Shown piece by piece: positions 32,653-41,359 of a stretch of 64,000 nt of DNA; positions within the stretch are counted from its first letter, which is position 1, and each line of letters starts with the position of its first letter. Below the pieces are notes generated by a model. It worked only from the letters and a program-made list of their open reading frames with translations. It had not been told where the DNA came from and made no database searches. The stretch comes from Caulobacterales bacterium. GTDB lineage: Bacteria; Pseudomonadota; Alphaproteobacteria; Caulobacterales; Aquidulcibacteraceae. Where the stretch lies: the NCBI GenBank assembly GCA_017303355.1, contig JAFLCU010000002.1:181501-245500 (forward strand). Direction: 5' to 3'. The position numbers and the translations under genes were made by a program.

Positions 32653-33020
32653 GGTTCTTCATCTACGGCGAGCGCATCGACCCCACGGAGCGCGATCTGT
32701 ACGAATTGGCAGTCGGAATGAATGGCGCGGTGATCGCCGGCCTTTCGAAGGTACTTAATGATATGGGCGGGACGCTTCTGGTTGAAGAAACTATAGGCGT
32801 CGCGGACACGCCTACAGGGTTTGACATTGATGTTGTCGCCGAAGTTGCCGGTCCGCCTGACGTGCAACAGCGTATGCTCGTTGTTGCTCTTATAAATTCT
32901 GTTGTCGCCATTTACGTACGGTTGGAGTCGGCCAGGCTTATGGGCGACGATTTACGCACGCTGTGGCGTAACATTCGCTCGGACCTATTCCTTGCAGAGC
33001 CTGCGCCGCCGAACGCGTAG
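32643..33020 (+). CDS. Hypothetical protein, possibly the 3' part of a split gene
   Basis: The 125-residue frame starts at TTG 32643 (VRFFIYGERIDPTERDLYEL follows). It is acidic, with a predicted alpha/beta pattern, and has no recognised motif. It has unusually many ATA, TTA, CTT and GTT codons for this genome, hinting at foreign origin. No Shine-Dalgarno sequence precedes the TTG. It lies in the accessory patch between pntB and the TIR gene. Confidence 0.45.
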   Translation: MDVRFFIYGERIDPTERDLYELAVGMNGAVIAGLSKVLNDMGGTLLVEETIGVADTPTGFDIDVVAEVAGPPDVQQRMLVVALINSVVAIYVRLESARLMGDDLRTLWRNIRSDLFLAEPAPPNA

Positions 33021-33081
33021 AGCGGTGATTTTGGCCCTGACACGCAATTCACGTTCGCGCGCCGACGCGCTCCGCTAAGTT

Positions 33082-33100
33082 CCGCACTACGGGAGTGCGG
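33082..33100 (+). promoter_or_regulatory. Hairpin over the ribosome-binding site of the TIR gene
   Basis: CCGCACT (33082-33088) and AGTGCGG (33094-33100) form a perfect 7-bp stem with loop ACGGG, ending one base before the ATG at 33102. The likely ribosome-binding site GGGAG (33091-33095) lies in the loop and stem. This could limit translation of the downstream gene. Confidence 0.4.
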
Positions 33101-33101
33101 C

Positions 33102-33828
33102 ATGGCGGACGTTTTTATTTCTTACAAGAAATCGGACGCGGATCGCGTGCGGCCGCTGGTGACGCATTCTCGCGAGGCTCGACGTCTGGTGGGACGAGGG
33201 CATTCAGCCGTCGACATCGTGGCGCGCCGAGATCGCCAAGCAGCTCGGGGCGGCAAAATGCGTGGTCGCGGTGTGGACGCGCGATAGCGTCGATCACGAG
33301 CAGGGCGCGTGGGTGATGGAAGAGGCGACGCATGGGCTCGCGCGCAAAGTGCTGGCGCCGGTGCGGCTCGATCTCGTTGCGCCGCCGCTGGGCTTTGGCG
33401 AAGTGCAATATGCCGATCTCGCGGCCTGGAGCGGCGGCGCCGACGATCCGCGCTTCCAGCCTTTCCTCGCAATCGTGCAGGCGATCGTGCGCGCCGAGCC
33501 AATCCCAGTCGCGCTGCGGCCGACGCACTTCGAAGCGCCGGGCATCAAGCTCCGGGGCGTGACGATGCAGAACGTCAACATTCATGTTGGCGAGCGCGGG
33601 CGCGATGCCGAAGATGATGACGAGGAAGACGAGACGCCTGCGGTTGCGCGTGCGTCGAAGCGCGAGCGCGCCAGCTCTTCGCCTTCGATGTTTCTCACGC
33701 GCGCCATCGGTGTGATCTTTCCCTTGGTCGGGATCATCATTTTCATCTTTGCGATGGGTGGTATGGCGTGCGACCAAGGCAATGCGCCCGGCGCGTTCTG
33801 CCGCGTACTTGATGCGTTGAGGCAATGA
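33102..33828 (+). pseudogene. TIR-domain membrane protein interrupted by a frameshift
   Basis: The N-terminus MADVFISYKKSDADRVRPL is a TIR-domain start in one frame, but this frame soon loses similarity. From about 33169 the next frame reads LARLDVWWDEGIQPSTSWRAEI, then CVVAVWTRDSVDHEQGAWVMEEA, which is the rest of a bacterial TIR domain including the Glu of WRAEI expected to be catalytic. Joining needs a one-base deletion (or two-base insertion) near 33165-33170. The second part continues with an acidic/Ser-rich linker and one transmembrane segment (FPLVGIIIFIFAMGG) close to the C-terminus. TIR proteins often hydrolyse NAD+ in antiviral defence. The gene is either broken, mis-sequenced, or read by frameshifting. 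Confidence 0.75.
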
Positions 33829-33829
33829 G

Positions 33830-34243
33830 ATGGCCGAACCTAAAACGCAGAAAACCAAAGCCTCCGTCGTACAATTCATAGCCGCCGTCGAAGACAACAC
33901 GCGGCGCAAGGATGCGAAGGCCATCGACAAGATGTTCCGCGAGATCAGCGGCGAGAAGCCGGCGATGTGGGGAACGGCAATCATTGGCTATGGGCAGTGG
34001 TCGAACACCAACACGCTCGGCACGGCGCCCTGGCCGAAGATTGCCTTCTCGCCGCGCAAGGCGAATTTGGTGCTCTATGTTTTGTCGGAGTCCAAGGAGT
34101 GCGCCGCGTTGCTGAAGAAGCTCGGCAAGCACAAGACCGGCAAGTCATGCCTCTACATCAACAAGCTCGCCGATGTTGACGCGGGGGTGCTGCGCGATTT
34201 GGTGGCGCAATCGTGGAAAGAGATGACCAAGAAGTACGGGTAA
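33830..34243 (+). CDS. DUF1801 domain protein
   Basis: The 137-residue protein matches the DUF1801 pattern: VVQFIAAVEDNTRRKDAKAI at the N-terminus, KPAMWGTAIIGYG in the middle, and KLGKHKTGKSCLYINKLADVD towards the end. The family is small, soluble and of unknown biochemical role, with a YdhG-like fold. It starts one base after the TIR-gene stop, so it is probably co-transcribed with it. Confidence 0.85.
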   Translation: MAEPKTQKTKASVVQFIAAVEDNTRRKDAKAIDKMFREISGEKPAMWGTAIIGYGQWSNTNTLGTAPWPKIAFSPRKANLVLYVLSESKECAALLKKLGKHKTGKSCLYINKLADVDAGVLRDLVAQSWKEMTKKYG

Positions 34244-34246
34244 TTC

Positions 34247-34423
34247 CTCGCCCTCGATGGGCGAGGTGGCCGCACGCCAAAGCGCGCGGACGGAGTGGGT
34301 GGACGCTCGATGTGTGTTGAGCCCATGAGTGGCTTGCTCTTTGATCGCTGTGCGACCACCCACTCAGTCATTCCGCCTTCGCTTGCGCTTCGGCGGACTG
34401 ACAGCTCGCCCATCGAGGGCGAG
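34247..34423. repeat. Nested inverted-repeat element
   Basis: A 19-base arm at 34247-34265 is the exact reverse complement of 34405-34423. Each arm is itself palindromic (CTCGCCC-N5-GGGCGAG). Inside, GAGTGGGTGG and CCACCCACTC form a second inverted pair. The 177-base unit looks like a miniature mobile or palindromic intergenic repeat, lying between the DUF1801 gene and the terminator of the M13 peptidase gene. It has no credible gene. Confidence 0.6.
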
Positions 34424-34428
34424 CTGAC

Positions 34429-34458
34429 AAAAAAGGGGAGCGGCTTTCACCGCTCCCC
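34429..34458 (-). terminator. Rho-independent terminator of the M13 peptidase gene
   Basis: Read on the minus strand, a perfect 9-bp stem GGGGAGCGG/CCGCTCCCC with a 6-base loop is followed by six T. It lies 26 bases after the stop of the minus-strand peptidase gene. Confidence 0.88.
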
Positions 34459-34483
34459 CGATCGTTTGCACTGAAGCGTACGC

Positions 34484-36547
34484 TTACCAGATCGTGACAC
34501 GATCTTCCGGCGCCAGATAGAGCGCGTCGCCCGGCTGCACGTTGAACGCCGTGTACCACGGATCCATGTTCCGCACGGTGCCGTTGGTGCGATAGAGCGC
34601 CGGCGAGTGCGGGTCGGTCAGCACCTGATTGCGCAGCGCAGCGTCGCGAATGAGCGCGCGCCAGACTTGGGCCCAGCCAAGGAAGAAGCGCTGATCACCC
34701 GTGATGCCGTCGATGTCGGCGGCCGGCGCGCCGCCACGCGAGAGCGTGTAGGCGTGGTAAGCCACTTGCAGGCCGCCATTGTCGCCGATGTTTTCGCCAA
34801 GCGTCAGGCGGCCATTGACGTTGATGCCTTCAAGCGGCGTGAACGCGTCATATTGCGCCACCAATCGGTCGGTGACTTCCGTGAAGCGGCGAACGTCCTC
34901 CGCATTCCACCAATCGCGCAGCACGCCGTGCGCGTCGGACTTCGCGCCCTGGTCGTCGAAGCCGTGGCCCATTTCGTGGCCGATCACGCCGGCGATGGCG
35001 CCGTAATTCACGGCCGGATCGGCGTTCAGATCGAAGAAGGGCGGCTGCAGGATCGCGGCCGGGAAGACGATCTCGTTGAACACTGGATTGTAGTAAGCGT
35101 TCACCGTTTGCGGCGTCATAAACCACTCGTCCCTGTCGGTCGGGCGGCCCAGGCGTTCGAGGTCGTGGTTCCAATCGAACAATTGCTGACGCTTCGAATT
35201 GCCGAACGCGTCATTGGCGCGAACCTCCAGCGCCGAATAATCGCGCCAGCGATCCGGGTAGCCGATCTTCGGGCGGAACGTCGCCAGCTTTTCGCGCGCG
35301 GCCACTTTCGTTTCGGCCGACATCCAGCTCAGCTGATCGATACGCTGGCCGTACGCCGTGCGCATGTTCTCGACCAGATCGGTCATCGCCGCCTTGGCGT
35401 CCGGTGGGAAATGGCGCTGCACGTAAATCTGGCCGATCGCTTCGCCCATGCCGCCGTTGACGGCTTGCACGGCGCGCTTCCAGCGCTCGCGTTGCGCGGG
35501 TTGGCCGTTCAACGTGCGGCCGTAGAAATCGAACACCTCGTCGTCGATATTCTGGGGCAGCACCGCGGCGTTGTTGCGGATCAGGTGATAGGTCAGATAC
35601 GAGCGCCACGTGCGGACCGGCGTACGGACGAATAGGTTCGCCAGCGGCCCCATCGCCGAAAGCTCGCTCACCACCACTTCTTGCACGTTGCCCAAGCCGG
35701 CGGCTTCGAACGACGCATCCCACGGGAATCGCGGCGCCAGCGCACGGACTTGCGCGCGCGTGAGCAGATTGTAAGTGCGGTCGCGGTTGCGACGATCGGC
35801 GATTGGCCAGTGGCGCTCGGCGATCTGCGTTTCCAGCGCCAGGATCGCGCGCGCTTGGCGGGCGCCGTTCGGCTGGCCGGCGAGCGTGAGCAGGCGTTCG
35901 ATGTGGGCGACATATTGCGTGCGAATGTTCGGGAATTCGCCATCGCTGCGGCGATAATATTCGCGCTCCGGCAGGCCCAGGCCCGCGTGCACCATGTTGC
36001 AGATGTAGCGATCGGGATTGCGTTCATCGAGACCGACGAACACGGCGATCGGCGAGTTCACGGCGACGCCCGGCGTTGCGATCAGGCGGATTGTTTGCTC
36101 GTGCGTACGCAACGCGGCGATCTGATCGAGTTCGCCTTGCAGCGGCGCGATGCCTGCGGCGTTGATCGCTTCCTGGTTCAGGAATGAATTGTAGAAATCA
36201 GCGATCTTCTGCTGGTTCGTGCCCGGCGCGCCGCCCGCGAGCGCGACTTCTTCAATGATCGTACGCGCATCGCGATCGGCTTTCTCACGCAGGATGTCGA
36301 ACGTACCCCAGCGTGTGCGGTCGCCTGGGATTTCCGTGTTCGCCATCCACGCACCTTGGGCGTAGTGGGCGAAATCATCGCCCGGCTTCACGGTGAGGTC
36401 GCGTGCGGCGAGATCGACGCCGAACGAACCGATCGCGGGCGCGGGGCGCGCCGGAGCGGCCTCAGTGGCCTCCTGCGCGCTGGTGGCGCAACCGGCCAAA
36501 ATCGCCAGGGTCGACGCGCCCATGGCGCGGCGGGTGAGTAGCATCAT
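34484..36547 (-). CDS. M13-family metallopeptidase (PepO/neprilysin-like), exported
   Basis: The 687-residue protein has a TRRAMGASTLAILAGC start, which looks like a Tat-type signal ending in a lipobox, so it is probably a periplasm-facing lipoprotein. The zinc site is GHEMGHGFDDQGAKSD, with ENIGDNGG carrying the third ligand Glu, and VNAYYNP is the conserved substrate-binding segment. The length is normal for bacterial M13 endopeptidases, which cleave oligopeptides. It stands alone before the efflux operon, 20 bases from the RND gene stop, and could be the operon's last gene; it has its own terminator. Confidence 0.95.
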   Translation of the reverse strand: MMLLTRRAMGASTLAILAGCATSAQEATEAAPARPAPAIGSFGVDLAARDLTVKPGDDFAHYAQGAWMANTEIPGDRTRWGTFDILREKADRDARTIIEEVALAGGAPGTNQQKIADFYNSFLNQEAINAAGIAPLQGELDQIAALRTHEQTIRLIATPGVAVNSPIAVFVGLDERNPDRYICNMVHAGLGLPEREYYRRSDGEFPNIRTQYVAHIERLLTLAGQPNGARQARAILALETQIAERHWPIADRRNRDRTYNLLTRAQVRALAPRFPWDASFEAAGLGNVQEVVVSELSAMGPLANLFVRTPVRTWRSYLTYHLIRNNAAVLPQNIDDEVFDFYGRTLNGQPAQRERWKRAVQAVNGGMGEAIGQIYVQRHFPPDAKAAMTDLVENMRTAYGQRIDQLSWMSAETKVAAREKLATFRPKIGYPDRWRDYSALEVRANDAFGNSKRQQLFDWNHDLERLGRPTDRDEWFMTPQTVNAYYNPVFNEIVFPAAILQPPFFDLNADPAVNYGAIAGVIGHEMGHGFDDQGAKSDAHGVLRDWWNAEDVRRFTEVTDRLVAQYDAFTPLEGINVNGRLTLGENIGDNGGLQVAYHAYTLSRGGAPAADIDGITGDQRFFLGWAQVWRALIRDAALRNQVLTDPHSPALYRTNGTVRNMDPWYTAFNVQPGDALYLAPEDRVTIW

Positions 36548-36567
36548 AAGTTCAGTCCCTCCGAAGA

Positions 36568-39500
36568 CTATTCTGCGGCCGCCAGCTTATTGCGACGGAA
36601 CAGCGGCGCCCACACTTTTCCGATGAATGAAAAGCCGCGCTTGAAGTCCAGCCCGATCATGTAGAAGGCCGGGGTCAGGATCAAGGTCGCGGGCATGCAG
36701 AACAGCACGCCGAAGGCCAGTGAAAGCGCCATTGGTTTCAGGAACTGAACGATCGCCTCGTTCTCCAGCAGCATTGGCGCCATGCCGATGAATTCCGTCA
36801 CCGAGGTGAGGAAGATCTGGCGGAACCGGGAAACCGATGCTTCCACAATACCGCGCTCCGCCTTCACCCGCATGACCTGGAAGCCGGCCTCTTCAAGAAC
36901 GCTCGCGCGCTCTTTGTATTCACCGGCGTCGACGCCAACCTGCTTCGAGGTGCGCAATTCGATGGGTCCGCGCTCAAAGCCGCTTTGGGCGGATTCCGCG
37001 ATCATCTCCTCGTGCACTTCAAGATCAGGCGCGATGGCGATGTACTCGAAGGTTCCACCGTTTGGCGCCGCGATATCGTGGATTTCGTACGGTATGCCTT
37101 CTTGGTTTACTGGCACGACGGCGCCGGCGCGTTTCATGCGTAGGGCGAAATAGCCACGGATCTGGTTGCAGCGATCCACCAGCACGACGTTGTCGTTCAC
37201 CACCACCCCAATGGCCGCGATCACGCCCAGCCATGAGAAGAGGGCAAAGCTGGTGTTGAACAGCAAGTGCCCGACGCTGGCGCCGACGATGGCGAAGGGA
37301 ATGACCGAGAGGATCATCACCGGTTGCGCATAGGAACGGAACGTCACCGCGAGCAGGAAGTAGATCGCGGCGAATGCCATCAGCATGAGCGTTCCGAGCT
37401 GGGCGAAGAATTCGTTCTGTGCTTCCTGTTCGCCAACATCACGCCGAGAAACCGTAGAGTAACGCGCCTCGAACTCGGGCCAGAAATCGTCGTCCAGCGT
37501 GCGCATGATCTCAGCGCGCGACTCCGCGTTCACAAGGTCAGCGGTGACCAGGATCGAGCTCATGCGTTGGCGGCGATCCAGGCCAGTGACGCCCGGTGCG
37601 AATTCCCAGGTCGCGATCGAAGCCAGCGGCACCTCGCGGCCGTCATTGGTGCGGATGCGGAAGGCGCCCAGGCTTTCCAGCGTACGCCGGTCGTCGCGCG
37701 GATAACGGACATACACGCGCACGTCGTCGCCTTCGCGCGGCAGGCGCTGCACTTCCTCGCCGAAATAGGCCTGGCGCACTTGGCGCGTTAGATCAGAGAG
37801 CGTGATGCCAAGTTGCTCGGCGCCGGGCATCAGCGTGAAGCGCAATTCCTCGATCGCGGCGTCTTGGCTGTCGCGTACGCTCGATACGTCGCTGAATTGC
37901 AGCAGGCGGGCCTTGAGCTCTTCGACGGCCGCTTCAAGATCTTCCTTGTTTTCGCCCATCAGCGCCATCTCGATCGACGGCGAGCCCCCGCCCGAGAGCG
38001 AGAAGCTGATCTGCTGCGCATCCGGCACTTCGCCGAGCAATTCCTCAAGACGCTCCGTAATCTCGCGCGAGCGCAGGTCCGGGCGTGTTTGCGGCGGCGT
38101 CAGGCCCACATAGGCGCGGATTGAAGTATCGTCGATCGACTGGCTCCACGAACGCACCACGCCCATGGATTCGCGACCGGTATTGGCGTCCGGCTGCGCG
38201 TATTGCGCGGTTTCTTCCTCAAGCGCGCGCCGCGCAGCGTCCAGCTGCTCGGCGACTTGCTCCATGCGCGAGAACGGCGTCGTCTGAGGCAACTCAATCG
38301 TCGCCTGCATGAAATCGCCTTCGACCTCCGGCATGAAGGTCTGCTTCACGCGACCAGTCGCCATCAGGCCGATCGCCAGGATGGTGATGCCGAAGAAGAT
38401 CGCCCAGGTGAGATAACGCTGCTTCACCGCCGCCTTCACGATCGGCTGGTGCAGCGTCTGCGCCACCCAGATCACTGAATGCGCGCAGCGTTGCTGCAGG
38501 CGCATCAGGCGGTCGAAAATACCGGTGCCGGTGGGGTTCGGCTTTTCCACGTGCGCCAAGTGAGCCGGCAGAATGATCAAGCTTTCGATCAGTGAGAAAA
38601 TTAGCGTCGACATGACGACAATCGAGATCGCGCGGGTGAACTGGCGCACATCGCCTTCAAGTAGCGCCATCGGGCTGAACGCGATCATGGTCACGAACAC
38701 CGATGCGACCAGCGGCTTTAGCACCAATTGCGTGGCGTAGATCGATGCATCGACGCCGGTATGGCCGCGTTCGGCCCGTTCATAAATCGCCTCGCCCACG
38801 ATGATGGCGTCATCGACCATGATGCCCAGCACGAGCAGGAAGCCGAACACGCTCATGAAATTCAGCGAAACGTCGAGATAGGGCAGGATGAAGAACGAGC
38901 CCGCGAACGCCGTCATCACGCCCAGCGTCGACCAGAATGCGACCGTGGGGTGCAATGTCAGCAGCAGCAGCACGAAGATCAGGAAGAAGCCTTGGCCCGC
39001 GTTGGAGAACAGGATCCAAAGCAGGGAATTGTAATCCTCAACCTCGTTGTAGATCGTCGTGATCTGCACACCCTGCGGTAGCTGCGCGCGCATTTCATCG
39101 ATCGTAGTTTGGACCGCGGCGGCCGTTTCCCAGATGTTGAACTGATCGGCTGTCTGCACCGCGATGATGGCGGCGGGGTCGCCGTTCATGCGCGAATAGA
39201 GGTTCACGTCCTGGAAGCCGTCGCTGACCGTTGCGACGTCGCCCACGCGCACCGTGCCGCCATCTTCGGTTTGGCGCACGACGATGTTCTCGAAATCAAT
39301 CTCGCTGTCGGCGAGGTTGCGTGCTTGAAGCTGGAAATTGCCGTCCGACGTACGCACCGCGCCAGCGCCCGCGTTCAGCGAGGTGGAGCGCACCGCGCGC
39401 GCAACTTCATCGAAGGTGAGGCCCCAGGCCTGCAGTGAGGCTTCCGATACTTCGATCGACACTTCCGGCGTACGCACGCCAGTCACCAGCGTGTTGGCCG

Positions 39501-40005
39501 CGCCTGGCTGGAGCGATAAGCGATCGCGCAGACGCTCGGCCGTGTCGCGCAGAGAGCGCTCATCGGTATTGCCGTGCACGCCGATAATGATCGACCAATT
39601 GCGGCCCACCTCGCGCGCGACTTGGATCGGCTCCATGCCGGACGGTAGGCCGGAGATAGATTCCACGCGTGCGCGCACTTCGTCGGTCATCGCGTCGACA
39701 TCCGCGCCCGGATCGATGGCTATGCGCACCCAGCCAAAGCCTTCGCCCGACCGCGAACGAACCCAATCGACGTTGTCGAGATCAGCCGTGGCTTCTTCGA
39801 CGCGGACGATCACTTGGCTTTCCAAATCTTCCGGGCTCGCGCCCGGCCAGATCGCCTGAATGAACACGCCGTCGCCGCGTCCGGCGGGGAAGAATTCCTT
39901 CTCCATCCGCTGGAACGAGAGATAGCCCGCGACAACGCAGAAAATCATCAGCAGGTTGCCGGCGACGGGGTTGCGCGCCCACCAAGCGACGAGGCCCTTC
40001 AGCAT
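36568..40005 (-). CDS. RND efflux pump permease with a cytoplasmic-loop insertion
   Basis: The 1145-residue protein has the RND layout of twelve membrane helices and two large periplasmic loops. Recognisable are the FPAGRGDGVFIQAIWPGASP opening, LGIMVDDAIIVGEAIYERAE in TM4 and VVVNDNVVLVDRCNQIRGY in TM10. It is about 100 residues longer than typical AcrB-like pumps. The excess lies at about residues 957-1051, between TM10 and the conserved EASVSRFRQIFLTSVTE segment, where other pumps have a short cytoplasmic loop. It works with the adaptor and outer-membrane genes upstream. Substrates are unknown. Confidence 0.93.
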   Translation of the reverse strand: MLKGLVAWWARNPVAGNLLMIFCVVAGYLSFQRMEKEFFPAGRGDGVFIQAIWPGASPEDLESQVIVRVEEATADLDNVDWVRSRSGEGFGWVRIAIDPGADVDAMTDEVRARVESISGLPSGMEPIQVAREVGRNWSIIIGVHGNTDERSLRDTAERLRDRLSLQPGAANTLVTGVRTPEVSIEVSEASLQAWGLTFDEVARAVRSTSLNAGAGAVRTSDGNFQLQARNLADSEIDFENIVVRQTEDGGTVRVGDVATVSDGFQDVNLYSRMNGDPAAIIAVQTADQFNIWETAAAVQTTIDEMRAQLPQGVQITTIYNEVEDYNSLLWILFSNAGQGFFLIFVLLLLTLHPTVAFWSTLGVMTAFAGSFFILPYLDVSLNFMSVFGFLLVLGIMVDDAIIVGEAIYERAERGHTGVDASIYATQLVLKPLVASVFVTMIAFSPMALLEGDVRQFTRAISIVVMSTLIFSLIESLIILPAHLAHVEKPNPTGTGIFDRLMRLQQRCAHSVIWVAQTLHQPIVKAAVKQRYLTWAIFFGITILAIGLMATGRVKQTFMPEVEGDFMQATIELPQTTPFSRMEQVAEQLDAARRALEEETAQYAQPDANTGRESMGVVRSWSQSIDDTSIRAYVGLTPPQTRPDLRSREITERLEELLGEVPDAQQISFSLSGGGSPSIEMALMGENKEDLEAAVEELKARLLQFSDVSSVRDSQDAAIEELRFTLMPGAEQLGITLSDLTRQVRQAYFGEEVQRLPREGDDVRVYVRYPRDDRRTLESLGAFRIRTNDGREVPLASIATWEFAPGVTGLDRRQRMSSILVTADLVNAESRAEIMRTLDDDFWPEFEARYSTVSRRDVGEQEAQNEFFAQLGTLMLMAFAAIYFLLAVTFRSYAQPVMILSVIPFAIVGASVGHLLFNTSFALFSWLGVIAAIGVVVNDNVVLVDRCNQIRGYFALRMKRAGAVVPVNQEGIPYEIHDIAAPNGGTFEYIAIAPDLEVHEEMIAESAQSGFERGPIELRTSKQVGVDAGEYKERASVLEEAGFQVMRVKAERGIVEASVSRFRQIFLTSVTEFIGMAPMLLENEAIVQFLKPMALSLAFGVLFCMPATLILTPAFYMIGLDFKRGFSFIGKVWAPLFRRNKLAAAE

Positions 40006-40078
40006 GTGACCGTTCCTTCTTGCCTCACCGCAACGCGGAAGGCGTCAGTCTTGTATCGAGAGAGAAGCGCTGCGCGTA

Positions 40079-41359
40079 TCACTCGCGAATTTGCAATTGC
40101 TCTTGGTTGGCCGCCGGCGTTTCGGCGGCTTCGCCCGCGCGATCGATCGGCGTCACAGCCATGCCTTCACGCGGTGAGGTTAACACTGAAACGACGACCC
40201 GCTCGCCATCCGCAACGCCTTCGCGGAACAGCACTTCATCGGCCGTGGTTTGCGCGGCGCGCACTTGGCGCACGTCGATCGTGTTCTCGGCCGTGACGAC
40301 ATAGACGAACTCGTTGCGCTTCAGCGCGCTGCGCGGCGCTGCGACGAGCGTCTCGCGACTCGAGCCTTCCAGACGCGCCGACACGAACATGCCCGGCGCG
40401 AGCGGCGCGGTGTTGCGCGCGTTGAACGGATCGCGCACCTCCACGATGCCATAGACCAAGCGCGTGCGCGCATCGATCGAAGCTTCCGTGCGCACGAGGC
40501 GGCCTTCCCAAGTGTGCATCCGCCCCCCCGTGGCGCTGCTCACGTGCGCTGCGGGGCCGGGGTTTGCCGCCGTGGCCGTGAAGCCAACGGGCAGACGCAT
40601 GGAGGCGAGGTCGGCGTCCGTCAGCGGCACGCGAATTTCGACGGAATCCGTCGCGAACGTCACCGCCACCGGTGTGCCGGGGCCGACATAATCGCCGACA
40701 TTGGCGCGCCGCTCGCGCACGCGGCCCGTGAAGGGCGCGCGGATCGAAGCGCGGCTGAGATCGAGTTCGGCCGAGCGCAGCGTGGCTTGCGCGGCGGCGA
40801 GGGCGGCGCGCGCTTGCGCCAATTGCGGTTCACGCACCGCAAGCGGCGGTGCTTCACCGCGGCCCAGTGCTTGCCAGTCCTGCCGCGCCAGTTCGCCTTC
40901 GGCTTCTTCACGCGCCAAGGCTTCTTCCGCTTGCGCCACTTGCGCGCGCGAACGCACGACAGCGAGTTCGTAGTCGGCGGTATCGACGCGGGCCAGCACG
41001 TCGCCTTGGCGGAACGAGCCGCCATCGACAAACGCCGGGCTTACCCACACCAGACGGCCAGCCACTTGCGCGGCCAAGGTCGCTTCCGTGCGCGGACGCG
41101 CCTCGCCTTGAACGCTGATCGAAATCGTCGTCGGGCGTGAGTGCGCGACCGCGAATTGCACGGCCGGCGCGCTCGGCGGTCCGCTCTTTTCCTTGGCCTG
41201 GTTCGCCGTCGCGAACATGACGATCATAATGCCGACGACGCCGAGCAGCACGACCGCGGGCGCCGCGAACGCAAGAAGCACGCGCACGCTGTGCCAAAAG
41301 CCCTTTGGCTTCTCGTCGGAATTGTCCGTGGCGGTCATGTTGAGATCCATCTTGTTCAT
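40079..41359 (-). CDS. RND efflux periplasmic adaptor (membrane fusion protein)
   Basis: The 426-residue protein has one N-terminal transmembrane segment (FAAPAVVLLGVVGIMIVMFA), a lipoyl-like domain (AAQVAGRLVWVSPAFVDGG), a helical hairpin of about residues 135-200 and a second lipoyl half (ASIRAPFTGRVRERRANVG). It links the RND pump to the outer-membrane channel. Its ATG overlaps the TGA of the channel gene (ATGA). It ends 73 bases before the pump start. Confidence 0.93.
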   Translation of the reverse strand: MNKMDLNMTATDNSDEKPKGFWHSVRVLLAFAAPAVVLLGVVGIMIVMFATANQAKEKSGPPSAPAVQFAVAHSRPTTISISVQGEARPRTEATLAAQVAGRLVWVSPAFVDGGSFRQGDVLARVDTADYELAVVRSRAQVAQAEEALAREEAEGELARQDWQALGRGEAPPLAVREPQLAQARAALAAAQATLRSAELDLSRASIRAPFTGRVRERRANVGDYVGPGTPVAVTFATDSVEIRVPLTDADLASMRLPVGFTATAANPGPAAHVSSATGGRMHTWEGRLVRTEASIDARTRLVYGIVEVRDPFNARNTAPLAPGMFVSARLEGSSRETLVAAPRSALKRNEFVYVVTAENTIDVRQVRAAQTTADEVLFREGVADGERVVVSVLTSPREGMAVTPIDRAGEAAETPAANQEQLQIRE

